From: a virus
Direction: 5' to 3' (one strand)
IMG/VR virus record: IMGVR_UViG_3300013132_004237
Coordinates: 1-24,956 of that record
DNA: 24,956 nt
The notes below the pieces were generated by a model that was given only the letters and a program-made list of their open reading frames with translations, was not told where the DNA came from and did not search any database. This document shows positions 7,098 through 14,358 of this stretch, piece by piece. A program made the position numbers and the translations under genes. The first letter of the stretch is position 1. Every line of letters starts with the position of its first letter.

Positions 7098-7832
7098 ATG
7101 GATAAAGATGTGTTAAAAAGTTTTGAACAAAAAGAAACTTTAAATCCTAAAATTTGGGATAATGTCGATGGTCAATATAAACTAAATGAAGAAGTTAGAG
7201 ACCATTTATTAGATATTGCAAATACATTTATTGACTATCTTGATGTTGATATATTGATCACGGATATAATTATGATCGGATCGGCAGTAAATTATAACTG
7301 GTCCAAATATTCTGATATCGACGTTCACATACTTTTAAATTTTTCACAATTTCCAGAAAACACACAAGAATTATATATAGAATTTTTTGATCTTAAAAAA
7401 ACATTATTCAATCAAAAACACGAATTGTCTATTTATGGTTTAGACGTTGAATGTTATGTTCAAAACGAAGCCGAAACTGCATTTAGTAGTGGTGTTTATT
7501 CTATTTTATATAATATGTGGGTAAACGAACCTAAAAAAGGTGATACTGTTGATGTGGATTTTGATTTACTTAAAGATAAAGTTAATCAATGGATGGAAAT
7601 AATTGATGGTGTAATTGAAAATATTGAAGATGAGGATCCGGAAACAATAAAAGAACTTGTTAAAAAGTATAAATCAAAATTAAAGAAATATAGACAGTGT
7701 GGATTAGAAAAAGGTGGGGAAATGTCTTTAGAAAATTTGGTGTTCAAATACTTACGAAGAAACGGATATATTGAGAAGTTATATAATAAACCAACAGAAA
7801 TTATTGATAAAAAATTATCAATGAACCAATAA
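7098..7832 (+). CDS. Predicted nucleotidyltransferase (pol-beta fold)
   Basis: The N-terminal half has the signature of the nucleotidyltransferase superfamily: G61-S62 in IMIGSAVNYNW, then S72-D73-I74-D75 in YSDIDVHIL giving the paired metal-binding aspartates. A third carboxylate probably lies in GLDVECYVQ (D116 or E118). After it comes SSGVYSILYNMWVNEP, a stretch I associate with phage-encoded members of this group. The C-terminal part (about 150-244) is helical and highly charged. Such enzymes transfer a nucleotide to protein, RNA or small-molecule targets; the target here cannot be told. The protein is 244 residues, cytoplasmic, with no antitoxin partner next to it. Its position just before the structural block does not by itself suggest a virion role. 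Confidence 0.75.
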   Translation: MDKDVLKSFEQKETLNPKIWDNVDGQYKLNEEVRDHLLDIANTFIDYLDVDILITDIIMIGSAVNYNWSKYSDIDVHILLNFSQFPENTQELYIEFFDLKKTLFNQKHELSIYGLDVECYVQNEAETAFSSGVYSILYNMWVNEPKKGDTVDVDFDLLKDKVNQWMEIIDGVIENIEDEDPETIKELVKKYKSKLKKYRQCGLEKGGEMSLENLVFKYLRRNGYIEKLYNKPTEIIDKKLSMNQ

Positions 7833-7867
7833 TAGTTTCGAAAAATAAATATTCTTACTTAATGATA

Positions 7868-7875
7868 TATTTATT
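7868..7875 (+). promoter_or_regulatory. Candidate phage promoter core TATTTATT
   Basis: TATTTATT lies 41 bases before the ATG at 7909, in the only spacer ahead of the four-gene block 7909-12261, whose members otherwise overlap or nearly touch. Confidence 0.4.
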
Positions 7876-7908
7876 AAGAAAAATAATACATTATTAAAAA
7901 TAATTAAT

Positions 7909-9477
7909 ATGGGAGGATTAAAACCTATTGGTAGTGAAAAACTACAAGGAATGGAAAAAATCAAAAGAATGATTGAAATTTCGCGTTATAACGAAAATTT
8001 TCCATCAAGAGTAAATGAGGACTCTAAAAATACATATAGTGTCGATTTAGCCGATGGTAAAACATACTCTATTGTAAAAGAAAAGGGTGGATATATTATT
8101 AAAGAAACTTTTGGGGGTATTCACGACGAATATATTGAACCAATACAAAATAGAAAATATTTTTCTTCTTTTTCACAAGCACTTAAAAAAGTGAATTTGA
8201 TGGCAAAAGAATTTAATACGTTGTATGAAAATGAAGAAGGAACCTCACTTTTAGGCGAAAAAAAAAAGTTTAAATTAAGGTTAGGTAAATCAAAACCTCA
8301 AGACACACCAGAACCAGCAGGAGCTATGCCACCGGCACCAGAACCAGCAGGAGCTATGCCACCGGCACCAGAACCAGCAGGAGCTATGCCACCGGCACCA
8401 GAACCAGCAGGAGCTATGCCACCGGCACCTGGAGGAGATGCGTTTGGAGATACGCCTCCAGCACCTGAAGGTGACGACATGGGAGGTATGCCACCAGCAC
8501 CAGAGGGAGATGATATGGGTGATATGCCACCAGCTCAAGAAGATGATGATATGGGTGATATGCCACCAGCACCAGAAGATGATGATATGGGTGATATGCC
8601 ACCAGCACCAGAAGATGATGAAGACGGGTCAGACTCTGGAGAAGGTGACGAAGAATCATCAAAAAAAGATGAGGGAACATCATTTAAAGTAATTCAAAAA
8701 CTCACAGGTAAATTAGCTCAAAAAATTAGAAAATTCAATAACAATGATGATATGGACCCGAATGATGTAAAATACATCATTAATTCTATTTTATCAGCAT
8801 TGGATGTTGATCTGTTAGACGAGGATGATATCGAAGAAATAATATCAAGACTTGAGGGTGATACTGATGAAGATGAGGACGAAAATGACGAAATGTCAAA
8901 ATCTGATGAAGATGAAAATATGGGGGATGAAGAACCAATGGACTCTTCCGATGAAGATATGCCTCCACCACCAGAATCCCCAGAGGGTGGTGAAATGAAA
9001 GAATATTCACATTACTCTGAATTAGACGAAATAATGAATTTACCAGATGCGATTAATAAAAGCATCGGTTCTAAATTTTCCGGTAATGTACATGATAAAA
9101 TGCAAGAATTTGGTGAAGAGTATGGTATGCATGGGGCAAGAAAACCAAGACACGAGTACAAACATTTGTCTCACGGAACTTTTGGTGAATCCAAGGTAGA
9201 CAAAATTTTATCAAAATATTTTGTTCAAACAAAAAAAGAAATTATCAACGAAGAAAAGAAAAAATTCGAAAGGCAAACTAAGCTTGATATGAAATTACAG
9301 AAAGATTCTAATTATATTAGAACAATTTCTGAAAGCGTTCAACAGGAAAGATCAGCTCTTAAGTATTTGGAAAATAACCCAACATCAAAACTTGTTGGTA
9401 AAACCAACCAAGGGAATATCATTTTCAAAGAAGGAAATATTATTACAAAACTTACAAAGAACGGAAAAGTAATATGA
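7909..9477 (+). CDS. Repeat-rich acidic protein, probable head or virion component
   Basis: 522 residues, family not recognised. The N-terminus (1-125) is a folded-looking region with YSVDLADGKTYSIVKEKGGY. Then come tandem repeats: four copies of EPAGAMPPAP (residues 135-174) and about four copies of a 12-residue (E/D)DDMGDMPPAP-like unit (about 187-235). Acidic stretches (about 236-360) follow, and then a charged helical C-terminus (about 425-522). The motif GARKPRHEY (409-417) closely resembles GTKKPKHDF (219-227) in the scaffold protein at 22206. This shared motif, the acidity and the neighbourhood suggest a prohead-core or internal head protein, but this is inference. The start has no Shine-Dalgarno sequence. 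The stop codon overlaps the next start (ATGA), so translation is likely coupled. Confidence 0.75.
   Translation: MGGLKPIGSEKLQGMEKIKRMIEISRYNENFPSRVNEDSKNTYSVDLADGKTYSIVKEKGGYIIKETFGGIHDEYIEPIQNRKYFSSFSQALKKVNLMAKEFNTLYENEEGTSLLGEKKKFKLRLGKSKPQDTPEPAGAMPPAPEPAGAMPPAPEPAGAMPPAPEPAGAMPPAPGGDAFGDTPPAPEGDDMGGMPPAPEGDDMGDMPPAQEDDDMGDMPPAPEDDDMGDMPPAPEDDEDGSDSGEGDEESSKKDEGTSFKVIQKLTGKLAQKIRKFNNNDDMDPNDVKYIINSILSALDVDLLDEDDIEEIISRLEGDTDEDEDENDEMSKSDEDENMGDEEPMDSSDEDMPPPPESPEGGEMKEYSHYSELDEIMNLPDAINKSIGSKFSGNVHDKMQEFGEEYGMHGARKPRHEYKHLSHGTFGESKVDKILSKYFVQTKKEIINEEKKKFERQTKLDMKLQKDSNYIRTISESVQQERSALKYLENNPTSKLVGKTNQGNIIFKEGNIITKLTKNGKVI
8311..8430 (+). repeat. Four in-frame 30-bp tandem repeats
   Basis: The unit begins gaaccagcaggagctatgcc and ends accggcacca. 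Copies lie at 8311-8340, 8341-8370, 8371-8400 and 8401-8430. They are identical except for the last base of the fourth. Each encodes EPAGAMPPAP. Identity at synonymous positions points to recent expansion by slippage or recombination. Confidence 0.97.
8467..8618 (+). repeat. Imperfect 36-bp tandem repeats encoding DDMGDMPPAP-like units
   Basis: About four diverged copies of a 36-bp unit encode EGDDMGGMPPAP, EGDDMGDMPPAQ, EDDDMGDMPPAP and EDDDMGDMPPAP. The last two are nearly identical at DNA level (gatgatgatatgggtgatat is shared). The phase is kept, so length changes would stay in frame. It follows the 30-bp array after a short spacer and shares its MPPAP end, suggesting a common ancestral unit. 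Confidence 0.9.
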
Positions 9478-9881
9478 GTTTTTTAATTTACATCAACGGA
9501 CTTGGTTCTAACTATAAAGGTGAACATATCTATGAATTTATTTTTTCAAATTCATTAGATGAAGTCTGGGGTGAAAATTGGGAGTCTAAACCAGCAAATG
9601 GTTATCCATTACCACCAGATATTGAATACATATCAAAGGTTGGGGTTTTGACTCACGGTGAAATCAAATTAGAATTAATTCAAGATTCGGATGTTTTTTC
9701 TGTTCAAGATTCACTTGATGGTGTAATTGCTCTTGGGTGGGAAAAAGAAGACGAAATTGATTTTTCATTGGTGAAAAGATTAGTATTTAGATTTGGAGAA
9801 GATGAACAAATCGTAAAAGATAAATTATACGAAAGAGACCTCGTATTACAATTTGAAAAAAAAGTAGTTTATGAAAGCTAA
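9474..9881 (+). CDS. Hypothetical protein, 135 residues
   Basis: Not recognised. The protein is acidic and looks like a compact alpha/beta fold, beginning MSFLIYINGLGSNYKGEHIYEF and holding alternating hydrophobic strands (GVLTHGEIKLELIQ). It has no signal peptide, membrane segment or metal motif. Its ATG overlaps the stop of the gene before (ATGA at 9474-9477) and its 3' end overlaps the next gene by 11 bases. It is therefore translated within the tight 7909-12261 block and probably works with those proteins, possibly in virion assembly. Confidence 0.78.
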   Translation: MSFLIYINGLGSNYKGEHIYEFIFSNSLDEVWGENWESKPANGYPLPPDIEYISKVGVLTHGEIKLELIQDSDVFSVQDSLDGVIALGWEKEDEIDFSLVKRLVFRFGEDEQIVKDKLYERDLVLQFEKKVVYES

Positions 9882-10863
9882 AAACGATGTATTAATTTTA
9901 TTGGAAAATGGTTTCCATTTTGAATTTGTATCAAGATTAAACCCAAAAGAAGTTTCAATTTTGGCAGAAAAAGTTTATAAAAGAAATCAAGAAACAAAAG
10001 AGTCGGTACAAACGGTACAACAAACCGGATATAAAACAACAGTTACTCCAGGAACAGAGGCAAATTTAAATGTCAATGGTGCTGACATAAGTGTGGACCC
10101 ACAAAAAGGTATTACTATGATATCAACATCAAAACCCGTTGGTACCGGAGAAGTTACAGAAAAATTCCAATCAAAAAAACAACAAGGTTTATTTTGGGCT
10201 CGTTGTAATAAATGTAAAAATAAAAACTGCGAGTGGTGTAAAATGGCAAAAGAATTTTCTGATAAAACAACTAAAAAGGATTATGAAAATATGCCTGACG
10301 AGGTATCGGAAGATCTTTACACAAAAAAGACGGACAACGAAATGGAAAATTATCTTGAAGAAAGAATATTTGAAATGATCGAAAGACACATAAGTCCAAA
10401 AATGACTAAAAGTGAATTGATTACTACAATTTTAGAAAAAGTTTCAAAACATGAAAACATGATTTTGAAAACCCCGAAGAAAAATACTATGTTTTCCAAA
10501 GACGAAGGTAAAGAAATGAAAACACCAATTGGTAAAATGTTTAGTATGGGTGGCGAAATGAAAGAAAACACAAAAGAAAAAGAAAGAACACGAGAAAAAG
10601 ATAGAACAAAAGAAAGGGATAAGGATAGACGAGGAAATCCATTTAAAGATCCAAATCCTGATGTTAAAGAAAACCCAAAAGCAAACACAAAAGAAAAAGA
10701 AAGAACTCGAAAAAAAGATAGAACAAAAGAAAAGGATAGGGATAGAAGAGGAAATCCTTTTAAGGACCCGAATCCAGGCGTTAAAGAAAAACCAAAGGCT
10801 GGTCAAGAAACAGAAAAGCAAAAAAGTGATTTTATGCAAGTTATAACAATGGCTTTAAAATAA
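9871..10863 (+). CDS. Charged repeat protein with a four-cysteine zinc-knuckle-like motif
   Basis: 330 residues, family not recognised. The N-terminal 45 residues form a likely helical module (DVLILLENGFHFEFVSRLNP). CNKCKNKNCEWC (about residues 111-122) has spacing C-x2-C-x4-C-x2-C, fit to bind one zinc. A helical stretch follows (about 150-195). The C-terminal third holds two copies of a 39-residue unit, NTKEKERTREKDRTKERD then RRGNPFKDPNP, made almost only of K, R, E and D apart from the NPFKDPNP core. These arginine- and lysine-rich segments could bind nucleic acid or pack against acidic neighbours. It overlaps the gene before by 11 bases and ends six bases before the next start. A role in the virion or in DNA packaging is possible but unproven. 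Confidence 0.75.
   Translation: MKAKNDVLILLENGFHFEFVSRLNPKEVSILAEKVYKRNQETKESVQTVQQTGYKTTVTPGTEANLNVNGADISVDPQKGITMISTSKPVGTGEVTEKFQSKKQQGLFWARCNKCKNKNCEWCKMAKEFSDKTTKKDYENMPDEVSEDLYTKKTDNEMENYLEERIFEMIERHISPKMTKSELITTILEKVSKHENMILKTPKKNTMFSKDEGKEMKTPIGKMFSMGGEMKENTKEKERTREKDRTKERDKDRRGNPFKDPNPDVKENPKANTKEKERTRKKDRTKEKDRDRRGNPFKDPNPGVKEKPKAGQETEKQKSDFMQVITMALK
10567..10800 (+). repeat. Two in-frame 117-bp direct repeats
   Basis: Copies at 10567-10683 and 10684-10800 each encode a 39-residue charged unit that starts NTKEKERTR and contains RRGNPFKDPNP. The copies differ at scattered bases, so the duplication is older than the 30-bp array at 8311. Confidence 0.92.
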
Positions 10864-10869
10864 AAAAAT

Positions 10870-12261
10870 ATGAGTGAAGAATTATTAAAAAGATTAATTA
10901 GACGGGTCATAAAAGAAGCACCAGTTGATGATTACCTTCAGGATTATCCAGAAAGAATGCATCCAAGAACTAAAGAAAGAATTGAAGATCCAGAAGGAAT
11001 ATATGCGAAAAACAAAGCGTTTCCTAGTGGTGTTTCCGATGTTGAAAGAGTTGCGGCAACAAGATTTAAAGAGATTGTTGATTACATAAAAAGGTATTAT
11101 GGTACCGATAGAAACGTTACTGATCCATCAGTAAAAAGAGCAATCCAGATGGAACAAATGATGGCCGTTAGACAAGTTATGAGTATCGAGCCTAGACACA
11201 GAGAAGCTCTTCGTGATCTTGCAATGGAAATCGCGTCTAAAGAAGAAGGATGGATGCCTTATTCAGTGGAAGATGATAAACCACTTACCATGAAAGATGC
11301 AATTGAGAGTGGTATTGTAGTAAAAAGAAAATCAAATACGGGTGGAGTTATTTATGAATTTGATTACGTAAAAATTCAAACTTATTTAGGAGAAAGACCA
11401 ATTAATCCTAACTCATTTCAAATGAAACCTGAAAAAGAAAAAAAATTACCAATTCCTTCAAACTTTTCGTTTGATATTGATGATCTAACCCCTGAAGAAG
11501 AAAAACAATTAGAAATTGAAAAAAGAAATGTTATAAACGCGCTCATTCAAGGAAATGCAAAAAGAGGTCAATTCGCATACCAAATTGAAGATTACAAAAA
11601 TCAACTGGACCAAATAGACCCTAGTCTATACCCTCTTTATAATAAAATTATGAGTGCAAATGATTTAATGTACTTTACCGATGAAGACTTAATAGAAGCT
11701 TTAGGTGGAAACGCTGCTGGTGAAGCCGGTAAAGGTGAAATTGATGATGAGGATGATGATGAGGATGATGGTGGCGAAAAAGATTTATGGTATGCAAACG
11801 GACTTATATTTCCGATTTTAATTCACGAGTTGACAAAAGTATTTGATATGATCCCAGCAAGAAGTCAGTGGAAAGGTATGGACCCTGAAATGGCAAGTCA
11901 AGTTATTGGTCAAACAGATACTATGTCAAACGAACCCATGAATTTTAGAGTCGGAGCTCAACTTGTTAAAGATATTCGTTTTCTATTACCAGACGAATTA
12001 CTTATGGACCCGAAAATGAAAGTTGTAAAACCTTTTTTCCAACAAGCACTTTATTCGGTACCAGCAAAAGAATTTCTACAAGATATAATTGCAAATGTTG
12101 TTTCACAAGACAAAAAAAACCAAGAAAAGGCGAGAAAAAAATTCCAAGAATTGTACGACAAAGCAAAGGCTGAATACAAAAAATATAAAGAAAATTCTGA
12201 CGATGACGACGACGATGATTATGATGAAGAAGATGATTTTCTAAAATCATTAGGAAATTAA
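10870..12261 (+). CDS. Acidic structural-block protein, 463 residues
   Basis: Not recognised. It opens with an amphipathic basic helix (LLKRLIRRVIKEA), has a mixed middle region (about 40-290), and carries acidic runs near 290-305 (DDEDDDEDDGG) and at the end (about 443-456, DDDDDDDYDEEDD). Between these is a folded segment with LIFPILIHELTKVFDM and NEPMNFRVGAQLVKDIRFLL. Basic-helix-plus-acidic-tail architecture is common in prohead core and portal-associated proteins of T4-like phages, but I see no diagnostic motif. It is the last gene of the 7909-12261 block, six bases after its neighbour, and is followed by a terminator. Probable virion or head-assembly role, inferred from context. Confidence 0.75.
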   Translation: MSEELLKRLIRRVIKEAPVDDYLQDYPERMHPRTKERIEDPEGIYAKNKAFPSGVSDVERVAATRFKEIVDYIKRYYGTDRNVTDPSVKRAIQMEQMMAVRQVMSIEPRHREALRDLAMEIASKEEGWMPYSVEDDKPLTMKDAIESGIVVKRKSNTGGVIYEFDYVKIQTYLGERPINPNSFQMKPEKEKKLPIPSNFSFDIDDLTPEEEKQLEIEKRNVINALIQGNAKRGQFAYQIEDYKNQLDQIDPSLYPLYNKIMSANDLMYFTDEDLIEALGGNAAGEAGKGEIDDEDDDEDDGGEKDLWYANGLIFPILIHELTKVFDMIPARSQWKGMDPEMASQVIGQTDTMSNEPMNFRVGAQLVKDIRFLLPDELLMDPKMKVVKPFFQQALYSVPAKEFLQDIIANVVSQDKKNQEKARKKFQELYDKAKAEYKKYKENSDDDDDDDYDEEDDFLKSLGN

Positions 12262-12282
12262 TCCGATTAGAAATATTATTAT

Positions 12283-12312
12283 AAACCCTCGAATATAAAA
12301 TCGGGGGTTTTA
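12283..12312 (+). terminator. Intrinsic terminator before the terminase gene
   Basis: AAACCCTCGA (12283-12292) pairs with TCGGGGGTTT (12301-12310), with one T-G wobble, around an 8-base loop. It is followed by a short T-rich tail that merges with the TATTTATA element of the terminase promoter. The T-tract is short, so termination may be partial. Confidence 0.65.
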
Positions 12313-12320
12313 TATTTATA
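12313..12320 (+). promoter_or_regulatory. Candidate phage promoter core TATTTATA (terminase)
   Basis: Exact TATTTATA, 21 bases before the ATG at 12334, immediately after the terminator stem. This terminator-promoter pair would separate terminase expression from the upstream block. Confidence 0.45.
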
Positions 12321-12333
12321 ATAAAGTGTATAA

Positions 12334-14106
12334 ATGGCTTTAACAAAAGAACAACTTACTATTGAATATGTGAAATGTATGAGAGATACTCCGTATGCCC
12401 TTCGTACGTATTTGCAAACTTACGACAATACAGTTCAAAAATATGTACCTTTGGAGTTATTTCCAGATCAGGTTACACTTTTAAATGATTATGAAAATTA
12501 CGAAGAAAATATAGCACTTAAATATCGTCAAGCAGGGGTATCCACTGTGACTGCCGCTTGGATATCTAAAAGATTGGTTTTTGCTAAAAAAGAAAGACCT
12601 GAAAAAATTCTAATTATTGCTAACAAACTAGATACTTCTATGGAAATGGCAAATAAAATTAGATCATTTGTTGATCAATGGCCAAAATGGGTAGGTGCTG
12701 GTTTTTCTGTTGATAAAAATTCACAAAGACATTATAAGTTATCAAATGGATGCGAAGTAAAGGCGGTTGCAACATCACGAGATGCACTTCGTGGTTATAC
12801 CCCAACAATTCTTATTTTTGACGAGGCCGCGTTTATCGAAGCTGACAATGACTTCTGGGCAGCTTGTATGGCTTCCTTATCAACGGGTGGTAAGGTAATT
12901 GTTGTATCTACACCAAACGGATACGATCCAATTTATTACGATGTTTATAATCAGGCGGCAAAAGGTATGAATAATTTTAAAGTTACGGAAATGTTTTGGT
13001 GGAGAGATCCAAGATACACCAAAGATTTATTTTTGGTACCAACCGATGACATGGTCGATTATTTACTTAATAAAGATGAAAAAGATCATTCACAAAATAT
13101 TTCATTCGGACACATTGATCCTTATGAAAGAGATCATGAGGAATTAAAAAAATATTTTCAGCAAGGGTACAAACCATGTTCATCTTGGTATGAAAAAATG
13201 GTTAAAAAACTTAAGTATGATAAGAGAAAAATTAACCAGGAATTAAATTGTGAATTTTTAGGTTCCGGAGATAACGTATTTCACTCGAAAGAACTGGATT
13301 ATATCAAAGATAATTTACTACAGGAATCACCAACCAAAGTGATGGGAAATTCACTTTGGATTTGGAAGGATCCACAAGAAGGTCATAAATATATTATGGG
13401 AATTGACGTATCTCGTGGTGATAGTGAAGATTTTTCATCAATTCAGATTATTGATTTTGATGAAAGAGAACAGGTTTTAGAATATGTCGGAAAAATACCA
13501 CCGGATTCATTGGCGGAAATTGCATATAAATGGGCGGTAATGTATAATGCTTTTATTGTAATTGATATCACTGGTGGAATGGGTGTTGCAACAAGTAGAA
13601 AATTACAAGAGATTGGGTATAAAAATCTTTATGTTGATGGTGTTGATACTACAAACATTTGGAATTATAATCCGAAAGCTCAAGATAAGATTCCCGGAAT
13701 TAATTTCAACAATAAACGAGTTCAAATTATTGCAGCATTTGAAGAATATGTTAGACATAGATTCAAAATTAGAAGTGTCCGTTTATACAATGAAATGAAT
13801 ACATTTATTTATCTGAATGGGAGACCTGACCACCAAAAAGGTCAACATGATGACTTGATTATGGCAATTTCTATGGCAATTTATGTTGGTGAGGTGGCGT
13901 TTCAAAAATTAGAAAAAGTCACTCAACAAACAAAGGTCATGATTGAATCATGGACCGTATCAAATAATGAGTCGGCACATAAACAAATACATTTTGACCC
14001 CGTATTACCGAATACAAATTTGATGAATGAAAGAATGGGGTATAACACAAATCCATCAAAGAATGACTATATGAAATATGGTTGGTTATTTGGTGGCAAA
14101 AGATAA
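12334..14106 (+). CDS. Terminase large subunit (gp17-like)
   Basis: ATP-driven DNA packaging motor and headful nuclease, docking on the portal. The N-terminal ATPase has a Walker A variant KYRQAGVST (63-71) as in T4-type terminases, Walker B TILIFDEAAF (158-167, D163 and E164) and the coupling motif VVSTPNG. The C-terminal RNase H-like nuclease has its acidic residues in MGIDVSRGDSED (D358), FIVIDITGG (D411) and GQHDDLIMA (D506/D507). At 590 residues it is close to T4 gp17 (610). No small terminase gene is recognisable nearby. The gene starts after a terminator and promoter-like element and is followed six bases later by a 65-residue gene, probably co-transcribed. Confidence 0.97.
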   Translation: MALTKEQLTIEYVKCMRDTPYALRTYLQTYDNTVQKYVPLELFPDQVTLLNDYENYEENIALKYRQAGVSTVTAAWISKRLVFAKKERPEKILIIANKLDTSMEMANKIRSFVDQWPKWVGAGFSVDKNSQRHYKLSNGCEVKAVATSRDALRGYTPTILIFDEAAFIEADNDFWAACMASLSTGGKVIVVSTPNGYDPIYYDVYNQAAKGMNNFKVTEMFWWRDPRYTKDLFLVPTDDMVDYLLNKDEKDHSQNISFGHIDPYERDHEELKKYFQQGYKPCSSWYEKMVKKLKYDKRKINQELNCEFLGSGDNVFHSKELDYIKDNLLQESPTKVMGNSLWIWKDPQEGHKYIMGIDVSRGDSEDFSSIQIIDFDEREQVLEYVGKIPPDSLAEIAYKWAVMYNAFIVIDITGGMGVATSRKLQEIGYKNLYVDGVDTTNIWNYNPKAQDKIPGINFNNKRVQIIAAFEEYVRHRFKIRSVRLYNEMNTFIYLNGRPDHQKGQHDDLIMAISMAIYVGEVAFQKLEKVTQQTKVMIESWTVSNNESAHKQIHFDPVLPNTNLMNERMGYNTNPSKNDYMKYGWLFGGKR

Positions 14107-14112
14107 AATATT

Positions 14113-14310
14113 ATGGGACTAGAATTAAGACCAACATCTGGTAAAATATTAAATGGATCAACACTTATTGTCCCAGGACAACCTATATCAAGTTATAAGG
14201 TATTCCCAACAACTTTTCAGTTTAAAAAAGGAACATCGAGAGAATTAGTTAAGGAATATAATGTTCCACCTCAAACACCATCACCAACTCCAAATCCTAC
14301 AAAATTTTAA
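14113..14310 (+). CDS. Small hypothetical protein, 65 residues
   Basis: Not recognised. A basic, beta-looking body (MGLELRPTSGKILNGSTLIV) ends in a proline- and threonine-rich tail (PPQTPSPTPNPTKF). The start lies six bases after the terminase stop with an A-rich leader, so it is likely co-transcribed with terminase. Its position before the large fibre-like gene would fit a small structural or linker protein, but nothing in the sequence proves it. The length and the intact reading frame in phage-like codon use support a real gene. Confidence 0.65.
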   Translation: MGLELRPTSGKILNGSTLIVPGQPISSYKVFPTTFQFKKGTSRELVKEYNVPPQTPSPTPNPTKF

Positions 14311-14320
14311 TTTTAGAAAG

Positions 14321-14328
14321 TATTTATT
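14321..14328 (+). promoter_or_regulatory. Candidate phage promoter core TATTTATT (fibre-like gene)
   Basis: TATTTATT lies 38 bases before the ATG at 14359, in an A/T-only leader containing the palindrome TTTATTTAAATAAA. Confidence 0.4.
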
Positions 14329-14358
14329 TAAATAAATAAAAATTTAAAAAAAATAAAA

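Noticed and set aside
7842-7882. Weak inverted repeat (TTCTTA ... TTAAGAA) as a terminator after 7832
   Set aside because: Pairing is short and AT-only, interrupted, and lacks a clear T-tract; it overlaps the promoter-like element instead.
8311-8430. Regular 30-bp repeats as a CRISPR array
   Set aside because: The units are directly contiguous with no unique spacers, are in frame inside a long gene and encode EPAGAMPPAP.
8290-8692. Several open frames on both strands across the repeat arrays
   Set aside because: They are open only because the repeat unit lacks stops in other frames. Their products are low-complexity and the + frame of the 522-residue gene explains the region.
10444-10839. 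Minus-strand open frames opposite the charged repeat protein
   Set aside because: Phe/Ser-rich antisense of Lys/Glu-rich codons; no start context, and the + frame is contiguous with its operon.
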